A DNA stretch of 64,000 nt from Marnyiella aurantia (GCF_014041915.1 NZ_CP059472.1:1054001-1118000), one strand, 5' to 3'; shown: positions 8,629-18,298, counted from the stretch's first letter. Translations and numbers: made by a program. The notes: a model not told the origin generated them from the letters alone.

Positions 8629-9648
8629 ATGATCATTCTTGAAAATCATTCCTTAAAAGAGCATAATACTTTTGGGGTAGATGCATCCGCACGTTATTTT
8701 GCAGCCGTGTCTACCCTGGAAGATTTAAAATCCGTAATGAATTTTGCGAAAAGCAACAATCTGCCCACACTCATGCTCGGTGGCGGCTCTAATGTGCTTT
8801 TCACAAAAAATTTTGAAGGTGTTGCCATTCAGATCAACTTTAAAGGAATCGAAGAAACTATTCTCAGTGATGATGAGGTTTTGGTAAAAGCTCAGGCCGG
8901 CGAAAACTGGCACTCGTTTGTTCAGTTCTGCCTTCAGAAAAATTATGGCGGACTGGAAAACCTTTCGCTGATTCCGGGAAACGTAGGAACATCACCCATG
9001 CAGAACATCGGTGCTTATGGCACTGAAATCAAAGACACTTTTGCAGGCTGTACGGTTTTAAACCTTTTGACCGGAGAAACTGAGGAATTCAGCCACGAAA
9101 AGTGTAGGTTTGGTTACCGGGACTCAGTTTTTAAGCAGGAAGGCAAAGGAAAATACATTATTCTGGAGGTCAGTTTCAGGCTCAGCAGAAGAAATCATGT
9201 TATAAGGGCCGGATACGGCGCCATCCAGTCGGAACTGGAAAACATGGGAGTAACCAATCCTGGTATTCAGGATATCTCCACCGCTGTTATTAACATCCGT
9301 AAGAGCAAGCTTCCGGACCCTAAAGTTTTGGGCAATGCAGGCAGCTTCTTCAAGAATCCCACTATACCGGCAGAACAGTTCAGGTATGTTCAGGAAAGAT
9401 TCCCCGGAATCCCAAACTATCCGGCTGGCAATCTGGTAAAGGTACCCGCCGGCTGGCTGATAGAGCAGTGTGGATGGAAAGGAAAACAAATTGGAAATGT
9501 AGCCTCACACGAACTTCAGGCGTTGGTGATCGTCAATAAAACCGGAAATGCTTCCGGGAAGGAAATCTTCGACTTTTCAACGAAAATCATTGATTCGGTG
9601 AAAGAAAAATTTGGTATTGAGCTTGAAAGGGAAGTAAATATAATCTGA
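8629..9648 (+). CDS. murB: UDP-N-acetylmuramate dehydrogenase (MurB)
   Basis: A cytoplasmic flavoenzyme that reduces UDP-GlcNAc-enolpyruvate to UDP-MurNAc in peptidoglycan synthesis. The FAD-binding PCMH part begins with HNTFGVDASARYF and contains LGGGSNVLF, then IPGNVGTSPMQNIGAYG and the conserved FGYRDSVFK. The C-terminal substrate domain carries NAGSFFKNPTI with the catalytic Ser, plus PAGWLIEQCGWKGK. At 339 residues with this domain layout it resembles the E. coli-like long type. It is downstream of the aminotransferase. Confidence 0.97.
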   Translation: MIILENHSLKEHNTFGVDASARYFAAVSTLEDLKSVMNFAKSNNLPTLMLGGGSNVLFTKNFEGVAIQINFKGIEETILSDDEVLVKAQAGENWHSFVQFCLQKNYGGLENLSLIPGNVGTSPMQNIGAYGTEIKDTFAGCTVLNLLTGETEEFSHEKCRFGYRDSVFKQEGKGKYIILEVSFRLSRRNHVIRAGYGAIQSELENMGVTNPGIQDISTAVINIRKSKLPDPKVLGNAGSFFKNPTIPAEQFRYVQERFPGIPNYPAGNLVKVPAGWLIEQCGWKGKQIGNVASHELQALVIVNKTGNASGKEIFDFSTKIIDSVKEKFGIELEREVNII

Positions 9649-9828
9649 TAATTCCGGAATTAACTCATCCTTTTATCAGCATTTTTACTCTAAGCAAAAA
9701 CTATCTAGAATTACTTTTAGAATAGCTGTCCATAATCCTTGCGGATGGCCAAATTATCAAATCAGCAAATCATCACATCCACATATTACCTCATCGCCGC
9801 ATCTTCTATACGTTCTTCAAATAATCAC

Positions 9829-9836
9829 TATTTTTG
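9829..9836 (+). promoter_or_regulatory. candidate -7 promoter box of the RsmB-like gene
   Basis: TATTTTTG matches TAnnTTTG and lies 38 bases before the methyltransferase ATG. The preceding 180 bases form a gene-free spacer containing an imperfect ATCA-rich stretch (9751-9805). Confidence 0.4.
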
Positions 9837-9874
9837 CAAAGCCTAAAATCAACTTCATAGGCAAATACCACTTT

Positions 9875-11080
9875 ATGGAACTCATACACCGCAACTTACT
9901 GATCGGAATCCACGACGCTTTACAGGAAACCTTCTTTCAGGAAAGAAAATATGCCGACAAGGTCATAGAAAGGCTTCTTAAAGCTCATAAAAAATGGGGC
10001 AGCGAAGACCGAAAAGTCGTTTCCCAGATATTTTACGATATTATACGCTGGAAAAAGCGCCTTGAATATTATATGGGCGAAAGCGTAAAACCAAACAACG
10101 TTTACAAACTCATCCTTGCCTACTGTCTTTGGAGCAAGACTCATTATAAAAAATTCGAGGAGTTTGATGGAATTAAAACTGCTGATATACTGACCAAGCT
10201 CAAGAAAAACACCGTTCCTAACAAGGCGGTTGAACATTCCATTCCGGAATGGCTTGCAAGCACCCTGGAAAAGGAACTGGGCAGCTCATGGGAGCGTGAA
10301 ATGAACGCGCTTAACGAACAGGCGCCTACAATCTTACGCGCAAACACACTGAAAACCACTGCCAAAGAATTGGTTTCTGATCTTAAAGATGAAGATGTGG
10401 AAAGTTTCCAGATACGGAATTATCCCGATGCGGTTCAGTTGGAGGAAAAGAAAAACGTATTTATAACCTCCGCATTCAAGGACGGATTATTCGAGGTTCA
10501 GGATGCGTCTTCGCAAAAAATCGGCGAGTTGCTGGACGTTCAGGAAGGCATGCGTGTGGTTGATGCCTGCGCCGGTGCCGGCGGTAAGACCTTGCACCTG
10601 GCGGCCCTCATGAAAAACAAAGGTCAGATCATCGCTTTGGACATTTATGAATGGAAACTGGCAGAACTGAAACGCCGGGCGAAACGAGCCGGAGCTCACA
10701 ATATAGAAGCAAGGTTTATTGAAGACAATAAAGTAATTAAGCGCCTGCACGAAAAAGCGGACCGCCTGTTGATAGATGCTCCGTGTTCCGGACTCGGGGT
10801 ACTGAAGAGAAATCCGGATTCGAAATGGAAAATAGACCAGGATTTCATAGACCGTATTAAGAAGGAACAGCAGCAAATCCTGCAGGATTATTCAAAAATG
10901 CTGAAGAAAGGCGGAAAGATGCTGTACGCAACATGTTCCATCCTGCCAAGCGAGAATAACGAACAGGTGGAAACCTTCCTAAAGAACAATGCTGAATTCA
11001 CCCTTCTGAAAGAAGAGAAGGTGATGCCCAGTGCCGGATTCGATGGTTTCTATATGGCACTTATTGGAAGGAACGCCTGA
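9875..11080 (+). CDS. RsmB/NOP-family RNA (cytosine-C5) methyltransferase
   Basis: A 401-residue SAM-dependent RNA m5C methyltransferase. Residues 1-150 are a helical RNA-binding region related to the NusB/RsmB N-terminus. The Rossmann core has VVDACAGAGGKTLHLAA (motif I) and the two catalytic cysteines in LIDAPCSGLGVLKRNPD (motif IV) and LYATCSILPSEN (motif VI). The target is probably C967 of 16S rRNA or a neighbouring site, by family inference. It is a single-gene unit with its own terminator. Confidence 0.92.
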   Translation: MELIHRNLLIGIHDALQETFFQERKYADKVIERLLKAHKKWGSEDRKVVSQIFYDIIRWKKRLEYYMGESVKPNNVYKLILAYCLWSKTHYKKFEEFDGIKTADILTKLKKNTVPNKAVEHSIPEWLASTLEKELGSSWEREMNALNEQAPTILRANTLKTTAKELVSDLKDEDVESFQIRNYPDAVQLEEKKNVFITSAFKDGLFEVQDASSQKIGELLDVQEGMRVVDACAGAGGKTLHLAALMKNKGQIIALDIYEWKLAELKRRAKRAGAHNIEARFIEDNKVIKRLHEKADRLLIDAPCSGLGVLKRNPDSKWKIDQDFIDRIKKEQQQILQDYSKMLKKGGKMLYATCSILPSENNEQVETFLKNNAEFTLLKEEKVMPSAGFDGFYMALIGRNA

Positions 11081-11102
11081 TCAACTTTAATACAAAATCA
11101 CT

Positions 11103-11127
11103 AAACAGCTTTCGGGCTGTTTTTTTT
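11103..11127 (+). terminator. Rho-independent terminator after the RsmB-like gene
   Basis: The stem AACAGC/GCTGTT with loop TTTCGG is followed by eight Ts, starting 23 bases after the stop codon. Confidence 0.9.
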
Positions 11128-11231
11128 GTGAAAAATTTTTACCTGAAAGGCATCAAAAAAATTCAAATGTGAAATTTATTCCCCATAACCATGCAATTAT
11201 CAGTATTTTATAATACATATGGTATTTTTTA

Positions 11232-11262
11232 TTTGCTTTTATTAATCATATCAATAAGTTTG
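11232..11262 (+). promoter_or_regulatory. consensus Bacteroidota promoter of asnB
   Basis: TTTG at 11232-11235 (-33) and TAAGTTTG at 11255-11262 (-7) are separated by exactly 19 bases, the textbook flavobacterial spacing. The predicted transcription start is a few bases downstream, about 35 bases before the asnB ATG. This is the best promoter match in the window. Confidence 0.8.
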
Positions 11263-11300
11263 TATCAGATAAAAAACCAATAACCAAAAAACAGTTTATT

Positions 11301-12968
11301 ATGTGTGGAATCGTATGCTTGCTTGATGCAAAACAAAAAACAGAAACGTTACGGCCTCAAATCCTACAGATGTCCCGAAAAGTCAGGCACCGCGGTCCGG
11401 ACTGGAGCGGAATTTTCCAGGACGAAAATGTAATCTTCTCCCATGAACGTCTGGCAATTGTAGACCCGGCATCCGGTAAACAGCCTCTTTTTACCAAAGA
11501 CGGCAAGGTAGTCCTGGCTGTAAACGGCGAAATATATAACCACCGGGAACTGCGTGCAGAATTTCCGGACTATGACTTCCTCACACAGTCCGACTGCGAA
11601 GTTATTCTGGCACTTTACCGTCGTCACGGCAAGGATTTTCTGGAAAAACTGAACGGCATATTTGCCTTCGCACTCTATGATTCAGAAAATGGGGTATATC
11701 TCGTGGGACGGGACCATATGGGAATTTGTCCTTTGTATCAGGGCTGGGACCGCAATGGAAATTACTATGTCGCTTCTGAGCTGAAGGCTCTGGAGGGAAT
11801 TTGCAAATCCATAGAAGTTTTTTTGCCCGGTCATTTCCTGTTTAGTGCCGAAGGTTTTGAAATGCAGAAATGGTATCACCGTGATTGGGAAGAATATAAC
11901 AGTGTGGAAGATAATGTAACGGATATCAGTAAAATAAAGGAAGGTCTGGAAGCAGCGGTACACCGCCAGCTGATGAGTGATGTACCCTATGGCGTTCTGC
12001 TTAGTGGCGGCCTGGACTCTTCCATTATCGCAGCAGTAACAGCCAAGTATGCACGAAACCGTATTGAAAGTGGCGATCAGGAGGAGGCGTGGTATCCGCG
12101 TCTGCACAGTTTTGCAGTCGGTCTGGAAGGATCTCCCGATCTGGTAGCTGCGCAAAAAGCTGCAGAGCACATCGGTTCCATACATCACGAGGTTCATTTC
12201 ACTGTTCAGGAAGGCCTGGATGCCATCCGTGATGTCATTTACCATCTGGAAACCTATGACGTTACCACTGTAAGAGCATCTACACCAATGTATCTTTTGG
12301 CACGGGTTATCAAGTCCATGGGTATTAAAATGGTGCTGTCCGGCGAGGGCAGTGACGAACTTTTCGGTGGATATCTCTATTTCCACAAAGCACCAAATGC
12401 AAAAGAATTCCACGATGAAACAGTAAGAAAATTAGGCAAACTGCACCTCTATGACTGCCTTCGCGCTAACAAAGCACTTATGAGCTGGGGAATTGAAGGT
12501 CGGGTTCCGTTTCTGGATAAGGAATTTATGGATGTTGCGATGAACGTGAACCCTAAAGACAAGATGATCAGTCTGGCAGAAGGCAGGATGGAAAAATATG
12601 TACTCAGGAAAGCTTTCGAAGATCTGTTACCGGAAAGTATCGCTTGGCGACAGAAAGAACAGTTCTCGGACGGTGTGGGATACTCCTGGATCGACTCCCT
12701 GAAAGAGGCTGCTGAAACTGAAGTCTCAGATGAAATGATGGTCAATGCTAAATTCAGATTCCCGCTTAACACTCCGCAAAATAAGGAAGAATACCGCTAT
12801 AGGACAATATTTGAAGAACACTTCCCCAGTGAAACCGCTGCAGCTACAGTACCGTCAGTTCCGTCGGTGGCCTGTTCTACCCCGATAGCTCTGGAATGGG
12901 ATGAGGCTTTCAAAAATTTGAGTGATCCAAGCGGGCGGGCAGTAAATGTACACGAGGAGTCCTATTAA
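11301..12968 (+). CDS. asnB: asparagine synthase B (glutamine-hydrolysing)
   Basis: Makes asparagine from aspartate, glutamine and ATP. The N-terminal Ntn glutaminase domain starts MCGIV, giving the catalytic Cys at residue 2 after Met removal; it contains RHRGPDWSG and VNGEIYNH. The C-terminal synthetase domain has the ATP PP-loop LLSGGLDSSIIAAV near residue 235 and SGEGSDELFGGYLYF near residue 350. The 555-residue length matches E. coli AsnB. It is monocistronic behind a consensus promoter. No leader peptide or T-box is visible, as expected for Bacteroidota. Confidence 0.97.
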   Translation: MCGIVCLLDAKQKTETLRPQILQMSRKVRHRGPDWSGIFQDENVIFSHERLAIVDPASGKQPLFTKDGKVVLAVNGEIYNHRELRAEFPDYDFLTQSDCEVILALYRRHGKDFLEKLNGIFAFALYDSENGVYLVGRDHMGICPLYQGWDRNGNYYVASELKALEGICKSIEVFLPGHFLFSAEGFEMQKWYHRDWEEYNSVEDNVTDISKIKEGLEAAVHRQLMSDVPYGVLLSGGLDSSIIAAVTAKYARNRIESGDQEEAWYPRLHSFAVGLEGSPDLVAAQKAAEHIGSIHHEVHFTVQEGLDAIRDVIYHLETYDVTTVRASTPMYLLARVIKSMGIKMVLSGEGSDELFGGYLYFHKAPNAKEFHDETVRKLGKLHLYDCLRANKALMSWGIEGRVPFLDKEFMDVAMNVNPKDKMISLAEGRMEKYVLRKAFEDLLPESIAWRQKEQFSDGVGYSWIDSLKEAAETEVSDEMMVNAKFRFPLNTPQNKEEYRYRTIFEEHFPSETAAATVPSVPSVACSTPIALEWDEAFKNLSDPSGRAVNVHEESY

Positions 12969-13109
12969 CATATTCATTTTACTTCATCGAAAATAAATCA
13001 CCCAATAAAATGCTGTAAATGTGATTGTTCCACAGTAAACCGCATAAAAATAAAATAATTATTAATTTGAATTTTAACAAAGGCACCGTAAGTTTATCCA
13101 ATAATTAAC

Positions 13110-13117
13110 TATATTTG
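13110..13117 (+). promoter_or_regulatory. candidate -7 promoter box
   Basis: TATATTTG lies 24 bases before the ATG of the exported protein at 13142. The -33 position has no TTG at the usual distance. Confidence 0.4.
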
Positions 13118-13141
13118 GAAAATACTTAACAATTCAAAAAA

Positions 13142-13957
13142 ATGAGAAGAAACATAATTCTACTTTTTACTGCGTTGCTGGCTTTTAACTTGTCTTTTGC
13201 ACAAAATAAGTTTGAATCGGTAATGAATTCAAAAAAACTGGGCGTTTCATACAAAAATGTAAAATCGAAAGACAAGGAAGATTTTTATCAGCAGTATTTC
13301 TGGCTTACAAAAGTGGACGAACTGCAGGCATACCCACACCTGAAGGAAATAAAGCCGAGAGTACTTTATTCTTTTGTAAAGGAAATTATGCCGCAAATCC
13401 CCACAAAAACTCTTACTAAGGAAAATAAGAAGTTCAGAGATGATGCTGAGCTTTCACTGGACCAGTATTTTAAGAACAAAGACTGGACAAACCCAGTGAT
13501 GGCACTTAACCTGCTAACTTACGTAGATCCTCAAAATGAGAAATATTTTTCTGTCGTTAAGCCCGAAAGCGTAGTTACCATGCTTCCGAAAAAGCTCTAC
13601 TCTTTTACATCAGAGAATCAGAAAACTCAGGAGCAGAAAATTTACTATATGTGGATTGATGAAGACGAGTATAAGATTGTGGACATTGTTCCTGATCCTA
13701 AGAAAAACGAAGTGTTTTACAGTGAGTTAAAGACCATTCTGCCTAACTATTCTTTCCCAAACTTCGTGCCTGAAAGCGCCAGGATGGGCGATAAGAAAGT
13801 GAAGAGCGATGCTGATTATTACTATATCACAGCTTTTCAGGTGGGCAATGATAATATAGTTTACAAAACCCTGAGTTTTGAGGATTATATCTTTGTAAGG
13901 TATAAGAAAGACGGTGGTCCCTGGACCGACGTTGAACACAGAGACAAAAAATACTAA
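13142..13957 (+). CDS. exported protein of unknown function
   Basis: A 271-residue protein with a clear Sec signal peptide (MRRNIILLFTALLAFNLSFAQ). The mature protein is Lys-rich and soluble-looking, without a lipobox, transmembrane span, cysteine pattern or C-terminal secretion-sorting motif. The middle is helical (KEDFYQQYFWLTKVDELQAY and KNKDWTNPVMALNLLTY); the C-terminal third alternates aromatic and charged residues (YYYITAFQVGNDNIVYKTL), suggesting beta structure. I do not recognise the family. It is a single-gene unit with an upstream TATATTTG box and a strong terminator, so it is probably expressed. Confidence 0.75.
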   Translation: MRRNIILLFTALLAFNLSFAQNKFESVMNSKKLGVSYKNVKSKDKEDFYQQYFWLTKVDELQAYPHLKEIKPRVLYSFVKEIMPQIPTKTLTKENKKFRDDAELSLDQYFKNKDWTNPVMALNLLTYVDPQNEKYFSVVKPESVVTMLPKKLYSFTSENQKTQEQKIYYMWIDEDEYKIVDIVPDPKKNEVFYSELKTILPNYSFPNFVPESARMGDKKVKSDADYYYITAFQVGNDNIVYKTLSFEDYIFVRYKKDGGPWTDVEHRDKKY

Positions 13958-13962
13958 AAATC

Positions 13963-13991
13963 AAACCTGCCAAATAAGGCAGGTTTTTTTT
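13963..13991 (+). terminator. Rho-independent terminator
   Basis: AAACCTGCC pairs with GGCAGGTTT around a six-base loop and is followed by Ts, beginning 5 bases after the stop of the exported protein. Confidence 0.92.
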
Positions 13992-14062
13992 GGTCTATAG
14001 TGAAAGGGATACTTAACACCATGCCGCAGCTATTTAGGTTCATTTTTTGATGATACATTTCA

Positions 14063-15472
14063 ATGCCCGATTCTTCAAAGATTTTTGACACACCCACCAA
14101 AAGAATTCTTCCTTTCATACTGGCTACTGCGATATTCATGCAGATGCTGGACTCCACAATCCTGAATACTTCCCTGCCCTCCATAGCTGCTGACCTGCAC
14201 GAGTCGCCGCTGGATATGCAGAATACCATCATAAGCTACGTTCTCACGCTTGCATTGTTCATGCCCGTAAGCGGCTTTCTGGCAGATAAATTCGGCACTA
14301 AGAAAGTTTTTATATTTTCCATTGTAGTATTCAGTTTGGGATCCTTGTTCTGTGCCGCATCGCAAAACCTTAGTCAGCTAGTTATTTCGCGCGTAGTGCA
14401 GGGTCTTGGCGGCAGCTTGATGACACCTGTTGGCCGTTTGGCACTCATCCGCACCTACGACAGGAACGAACTGTTGCCGGCACTTAATTACGCTATTGTT
14501 CCCGCTCTGATAGGTCCGGTGCTTGGTCCGCTGGTAGGCGGTTATATGGTAGATTATCTCTCATGGCACTGGATTTTCCTCATTAACATACCCATCGGTT
14601 TAATAGGTATTTTTCTTAGTCTGAAATACATGCCCGACTACAAATCCGAAGAAATCAGTTTTGACCTCAAAGGCTTTCTTATTTTCGCTTCAGCCTCACT
14701 GCTTCTTTCGGTTGCGCTGGAACTTTTCGGCACTTCCGCACATACAACGCCGGTGCTGCTGATTTTTGTTCTTGGCTTCCTGATGATCTATTATTATTAC
14801 CGGCATGCAAGTAAGACTGCAGACCCTATCTTCCCACTGAATCTTTTCCAGGTAAGGACTTTCCGCGTCGGGGTGCTGGGAAATCTGGCTACGCGCCTGG
14901 GCATCAGTTCGGTGCCGCTGCTCCTGCCACTCATGATACAGATTGCCTATGGCCAAAGTGCGGTAATATCGGGCTGGATTGTAGCACCTATGGCTCTGAC
15001 GGCCATGTTTGGAAAATCGTCCGTCATCAGAATTCTGAACAGGTTCGGCTACAGAAAAACTCTCATGATCAATACCTTTATCATCGGAATCCTGATTTGC
15101 TGCATGGGAATTCCCGGTATTAACACATCAATATGGTGGTTCCTTCCCATCATAGCGGTTCTGGGATTCTTCAATTCCATACAGTTCACTTCTATGAACA
15201 CCATTTCCCTGGCCGACCTGCGTAACAGCCATACCAGCAGCGGAAACTCTCTCCTGGCAGTGAACCAGCAGCTGGCCATTGGTTTCGGTATCGCTTTCGG
15301 GCTCATCGTACTGAAGATATTTGAAGGCAACACCGCATTAATGCACGGTAATCCACACTTAGCATTCAGGTACACTTTTATAGTGGTAGGGCTTCTCACC
15401 ATTCTTTCCGGGTTTGTATTTCGCAGGCTTCATTCCAGGGATGGTGAGAATATGAGGTCCGCCCACGGATAG
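14063..15472 (+). CDS. DHA2-family MFS drug:H+ antiporter
   Basis: A 469-residue inner-membrane exporter of the EmrB/QacA type. It has the DHA2 motif LDSTILNTSLPSIA in the first helix, the MFS motif A GFLADKFGTKKVF between helices 2 and 3, the R-containing VVQGLGGSLMTPVGR in helix 4 and the antiporter motif C region IGPVLGPLVGGYM in helix 5. Hydrophobicity gives 12-14 spans. No membrane-fusion partner or TetR/MarR regulator is adjacent. The substrate is unknown; such proteins usually export hydrophobic drugs or dyes. Confidence 0.92.
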   Translation: MPDSSKIFDTPTKRILPFILATAIFMQMLDSTILNTSLPSIAADLHESPLDMQNTIISYVLTLALFMPVSGFLADKFGTKKVFIFSIVVFSLGSLFCAASQNLSQLVISRVVQGLGGSLMTPVGRLALIRTYDRNELLPALNYAIVPALIGPVLGPLVGGYMVDYLSWHWIFLINIPIGLIGIFLSLKYMPDYKSEEISFDLKGFLIFASASLLLSVALELFGTSAHTTPVLLIFVLGFLMIYYYYRHASKTADPIFPLNLFQVRTFRVGVLGNLATRLGISSVPLLLPLMIQIAYGQSAVISGWIVAPMALTAMFGKSSVIRILNRFGYRKTLMINTFIIGILICCMGIPGINTSIWWFLPIIAVLGFFNSIQFTSMNTISLADLRNSHTSSGNSLLAVNQQLAIGFGIAFGLIVLKIFEGNTALMHGNPHLAFRYTFIVVGLLTILSGFVFRRLHSRDGENMRSAHG

Positions 15473-15543
15473 CCGCAATCATGGCACAGAGCAACAGAGC
15501 CGATTTCTTAACGTATGTCAATGTGCAGGCCTTCCTTAGAAAC

Positions 15544-15551
15544 TATCTTTG
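15544..15551 (+). promoter_or_regulatory. candidate -7 promoter box of the oxidoreductase cluster
   Basis: TATCTTTG, a perfect TAnnTTTG match, lies 24 bases before the ATG at 15576 and may drive the 15576-18621 gene group. No -33 TTG is seen at standard spacing. Confidence 0.45.
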
Positions 15552-15575
15552 TAAGGAATCCATAAGAATATAAAT

Positions 15576-16232
15576 ATGAAAATAGCACTTATCGGCGCTA
15601 CAGGATTTGTAGGAAAAGCCATACTGAATGAACTTCTTGAAAGGAATTATGAAGTTAATGCCATCGCCAGAGATACGTCAAAGATTTCTACCGAAAATGG
15701 TAAACTTCAAAAGACTCAGGTCGATGTTTTTGATGAGGGAAAACTTTCCGAAACGATAAAAGGCAGCGACGCCATTATCAGCGCGTACAATCCCGGGTGG
15801 AGCAATCCTGATATACATGAAGAATATCTGAAAGGAGCACTTGCGATAGAAAAAGCAGCAGAGGAGTCAGGCGTGAAAAAACTGATCGTGATTGGAGGAG
15901 CAGGAACTCTGAAATTAGACGGAAATTATATCGTGGACGGACCCGATTTTCCAAAAGAAATCTATCCTGGTGCGAGCGCAGTGCGTAATTATTTTGTGGA
16001 AAATCTCAGCAAAAATGAAACTCTCAACTGGGAATTCTTCAGCCCCGCTCTGGAAATGAACATGTATAGCAGCGACAAAGAAAAGACAGGAAAATACAGG
16101 CTCGGAACTGAAAGTCCGGTTTTCGACAGCGAAGGCCGTTCGCGTCATTCCGTACAGGACCTTGCTGTAGCGGTGGTAGACGAACTTGAGAATAAAAAAT
16201 TCAACCGTCAGATTTTCACCGCTGCCTATTAA
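15576..16232 (+). CDS. NAD(P)H-binding oxidoreductase (COG2910/YwnB-like)
   Basis: A 218-residue atypical short-chain dehydrogenase/NmrA-like protein. It has the N-terminal dinucleotide motif IGATGFVGKAIL, an AIARDTSKI loop selecting a phosphate-bearing cofactor, an internal VIGGAGTLKL strand and the C-terminal HSVQDLAVAVVDELE. No classical YxxxK catalytic pair is seen, as usual for this subgroup. The substrate is unknown; homologues are called NADH-flavin reductase or epimerase. The LLM flavin enzyme starts 24 bp downstream, suggesting an operon. Confidence 0.88.
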   Translation: MKIALIGATGFVGKAILNELLERNYEVNAIARDTSKISTENGKLQKTQVDVFDEGKLSETIKGSDAIISAYNPGWSNPDIHEEYLKGALAIEKAAEESGVKKLIVIGGAGTLKLDGNYIVDGPDFPKEIYPGASAVRNYFVENLSKNETLNWEFFSPALEMNMYSSDKEKTGKYRLGTESPVFDSEGRSRHSVQDLAVAVVDELENKKFNRQIFTAAY

Positions 16233-16256
16233 TTTAAAACTTCAGAATAATCAGAT

Positions 16257-17303
16257 ATGAAAAAAATAGAATTTGGTTTAATGACATTCGCCGATGCGGC
16301 TCCCGAAACCACTGCGAATTCGGGACAGAATGCGCATCGCAGAATTAATGAGCTTCTGCAGGAAATAAAGTTGGCGGATGATCTCGGAATAGAAATTTAC
16401 GGCGTGGGCGAACATCACCGGCCGGATTACGCGGTGTCCTCACCTACCACTGTGCTCGCCGCCGCCGCCGCAATTACCACAAATATTAAACTTACTTCCG
16501 CAGTAACCGTTTTGAGTTCTGAGGATCCGGTAAGGGTCTATCAGCAGTTTGCTACGGTAGATGCTATTTCGGGGGGCCGTGCCGAAATTATGGCCGGTCG
16601 AGGCTCGTTTATTGAGTCCTTCCCTCTTTTTGGGTATGACCTGGACCATTATAACGAGCTTTTCGAAGAAAAGCTGGACCTTCTGTTGGAAATTAACAAG
16701 TCAGAAATGGTAAGCTGGTCCGGACAGCACCGTGCTTCAATAAATAATTTAGGGGTTTACCCGCGTGCCGTGAAGGGAGAAATCCCCGTGTGGCTGGCTG
16801 CGGGCGGCACGCCGGCCTCAGCAATTCGGGCTGCAAAACTGCATTTGCCGCTTATGCTTGCTATTATTGGCGGTATGCCGCAACAGTTTACTCCGTTTAT
16901 CAACCTCTATAAAAAAACTGCTCTGGAAAATGGTGTGAAGCCCGAAGACCTGCAGGTTGGAATTAACAATCATATGTTTATTGGCGAAGACGGCGATAGG
17001 GTTGCTGATGAATACTTCCCGCATTACGCGCAGATGATGGACCGGGTGGGCAAAAGCCGTGGGTGGCAACCGATGACCCGTCAGCAGTTTGAATTCATGC
17101 GCTCGCCGGAAGGTTCCCTTTTGGTCGGAAGTGTGGAACAGGTAGTTGACAAGATTGTATACGAATATCAACTGTTTGGATTTACACGTTTCCTGGGCCA
17201 CGCCAGCCTGGGCTTCGTGCCGCATGAGCTTACCATGAAATCCATCGAACTTTACGCTACACAGGTAGTACCGGAAGTCAAGCGCCGGCTTGGAGTTGTT
17301 TAA
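16257..17303 (+). CDS. LLM-class flavin-dependent oxidoreductase
   Basis: A 348-residue bacterial-luciferase-like TIM-barrel monooxygenase that uses reduced FMN supplied by a reductase. Seen are the N-terminal FGLMTFADAA, the GVGEHHRPDYAVSSP segment with the conserved His pair, the LSSEDPVRVYQQFATVDAISGGRAEIMAGRGSF block typical of the family, and AAGGTPASAIRAA. Its sequence resembles the Atu2307/SP_0267 subgroup, whose substrate is unknown. It follows the NAD(P)H-binding protein by 24 bp, which could be its electron-donor partner (inference). Confidence 0.92.
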   Translation: MKKIEFGLMTFADAAPETTANSGQNAHRRINELLQEIKLADDLGIEIYGVGEHHRPDYAVSSPTTVLAAAAAITTNIKLTSAVTVLSSEDPVRVYQQFATVDAISGGRAEIMAGRGSFIESFPLFGYDLDHYNELFEEKLDLLLEINKSEMVSWSGQHRASINNLGVYPRAVKGEIPVWLAAGGTPASAIRAAKLHLPLMLAIIGGMPQQFTPFINLYKKTALENGVKPEDLQVGINNHMFIGEDGDRVADEYFPHYAQMMDRVGKSRGWQPMTRQQFEFMRSPEGSLLVGSVEQVVDKIVYEYQLFGFTRFLGHASLGFVPHELTMKSIELYATQVVPEVKRRLGVV

Positions 17304-17389
17304 AAACATCTGATCTATTTTCACTAAATTCGTGTTTGAGTTTTCCAAAATAGGTATAACTCAGAGTTCCACTATTAAAACATTTCACC

Positions 17390-18298
17390 ATGTCTAACCT
17401 CGGATTAATTATAGAAGAGAAAGCTGCAGACATCGGCAATTTTTTAGTAGGCAGACTGCTGCCCTTCCGCGAGAAAAGAGCCGTTGGGCCCTTTGTATTT
17501 ATAGACCATATGGGTCCGGCAGCCCTGAAGGATTACCAGAATCTTGATGTCGCACCGCACCCCCATATTGGACTGTCTACCCTTACCTATCTTCTGGAAG
17601 GCGCCATACAGCATAAAGACAGTCTGGGTAATGACCTGGAGATACAGCCGGGAGCGGTGAACTGGATGACGGCCGGAACAGGAGTGGTACATTCCGAGCG
17701 AACTCCGGAGTACCTCAGAAGTACTGAAAAACATCTGCATGGATTCCAGATTTGGGTAGGACTTCCAAAGGATCTTGAACAGAGTGAACCCAGTTTTCAT
17801 CACACCGAGGCAGCTGATGTTCCCGGTTGGACAGATGGCGGCCTGCGCTACAAACTTATTGCGGGTGAACTTTCAGGCAGAAAATCTCCGGTACCGGTAC
17901 ACTCACTCCTTTTCTTCCTCGAAATTAGCAGTACCGGCATTCAGAAAGTGAACATTGGAAGTGAGCTTTTTGGTGAAGTTGCCATGTATGTTCTGAATGG
18001 CACGGTAACAGTGGACGGACAGGTTTTCGGTGGCAAGCAACTATTAATAGCTAAGGATGCAAAACTCTGCGAATTTGAAATGAGTGACAGTGCAACCGTC
18101 TATCTTTTTGGCGGTGAACCGTTTCCTGAGGAGCGTTATATCTTCTGGAACTTCGTCAATTCCGATAAAGCGGTTATAGAAAAGGCTACGGAGAATTGGC
18201 ATCAGCAAAACCATGAGGCATTTCCTTTGGTTCCGGGTGATACAGATGATTACGTGCCTTTGCCGGAGGCAGTTCTCAAGTCGAGACTTTCCAGGTAA
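17390..18298 (+). CDS. pirin family protein
   Basis: A 302-residue bicupin. The N-terminal cupin has the pirin signature PHPHIGLSTLTYLLEGAIQH followed by TAGTGVVHSE, supplying the three His and one Glu metal ligands; the C-terminal cupin is without a metal site, as in other pirins. Bacterial pirins have been linked to quercetinase activity and redox sensing; the role here is unknown. It is preceded by an 86-bp gap and may be on its own promoter or part of the 15576-18621 group. Confidence 0.93.
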   Translation: MSNLGLIIEEKAADIGNFLVGRLLPFREKRAVGPFVFIDHMGPAALKDYQNLDVAPHPHIGLSTLTYLLEGAIQHKDSLGNDLEIQPGAVNWMTAGTGVVHSERTPEYLRSTEKHLHGFQIWVGLPKDLEQSEPSFHHTEAADVPGWTDGGLRYKLIAGELSGRKSPVPVHSLLFFLEISSTGIQKVNIGSELFGEVAMYVLNGTVTVDGQVFGGKQLLIAKDAKLCEFEMSDSATVYLFGGEPFPEERYIFWNFVNSDKAVIEKATENWHQQNHEAFPLVPGDTDDYVPLPEAVLKSRLSR

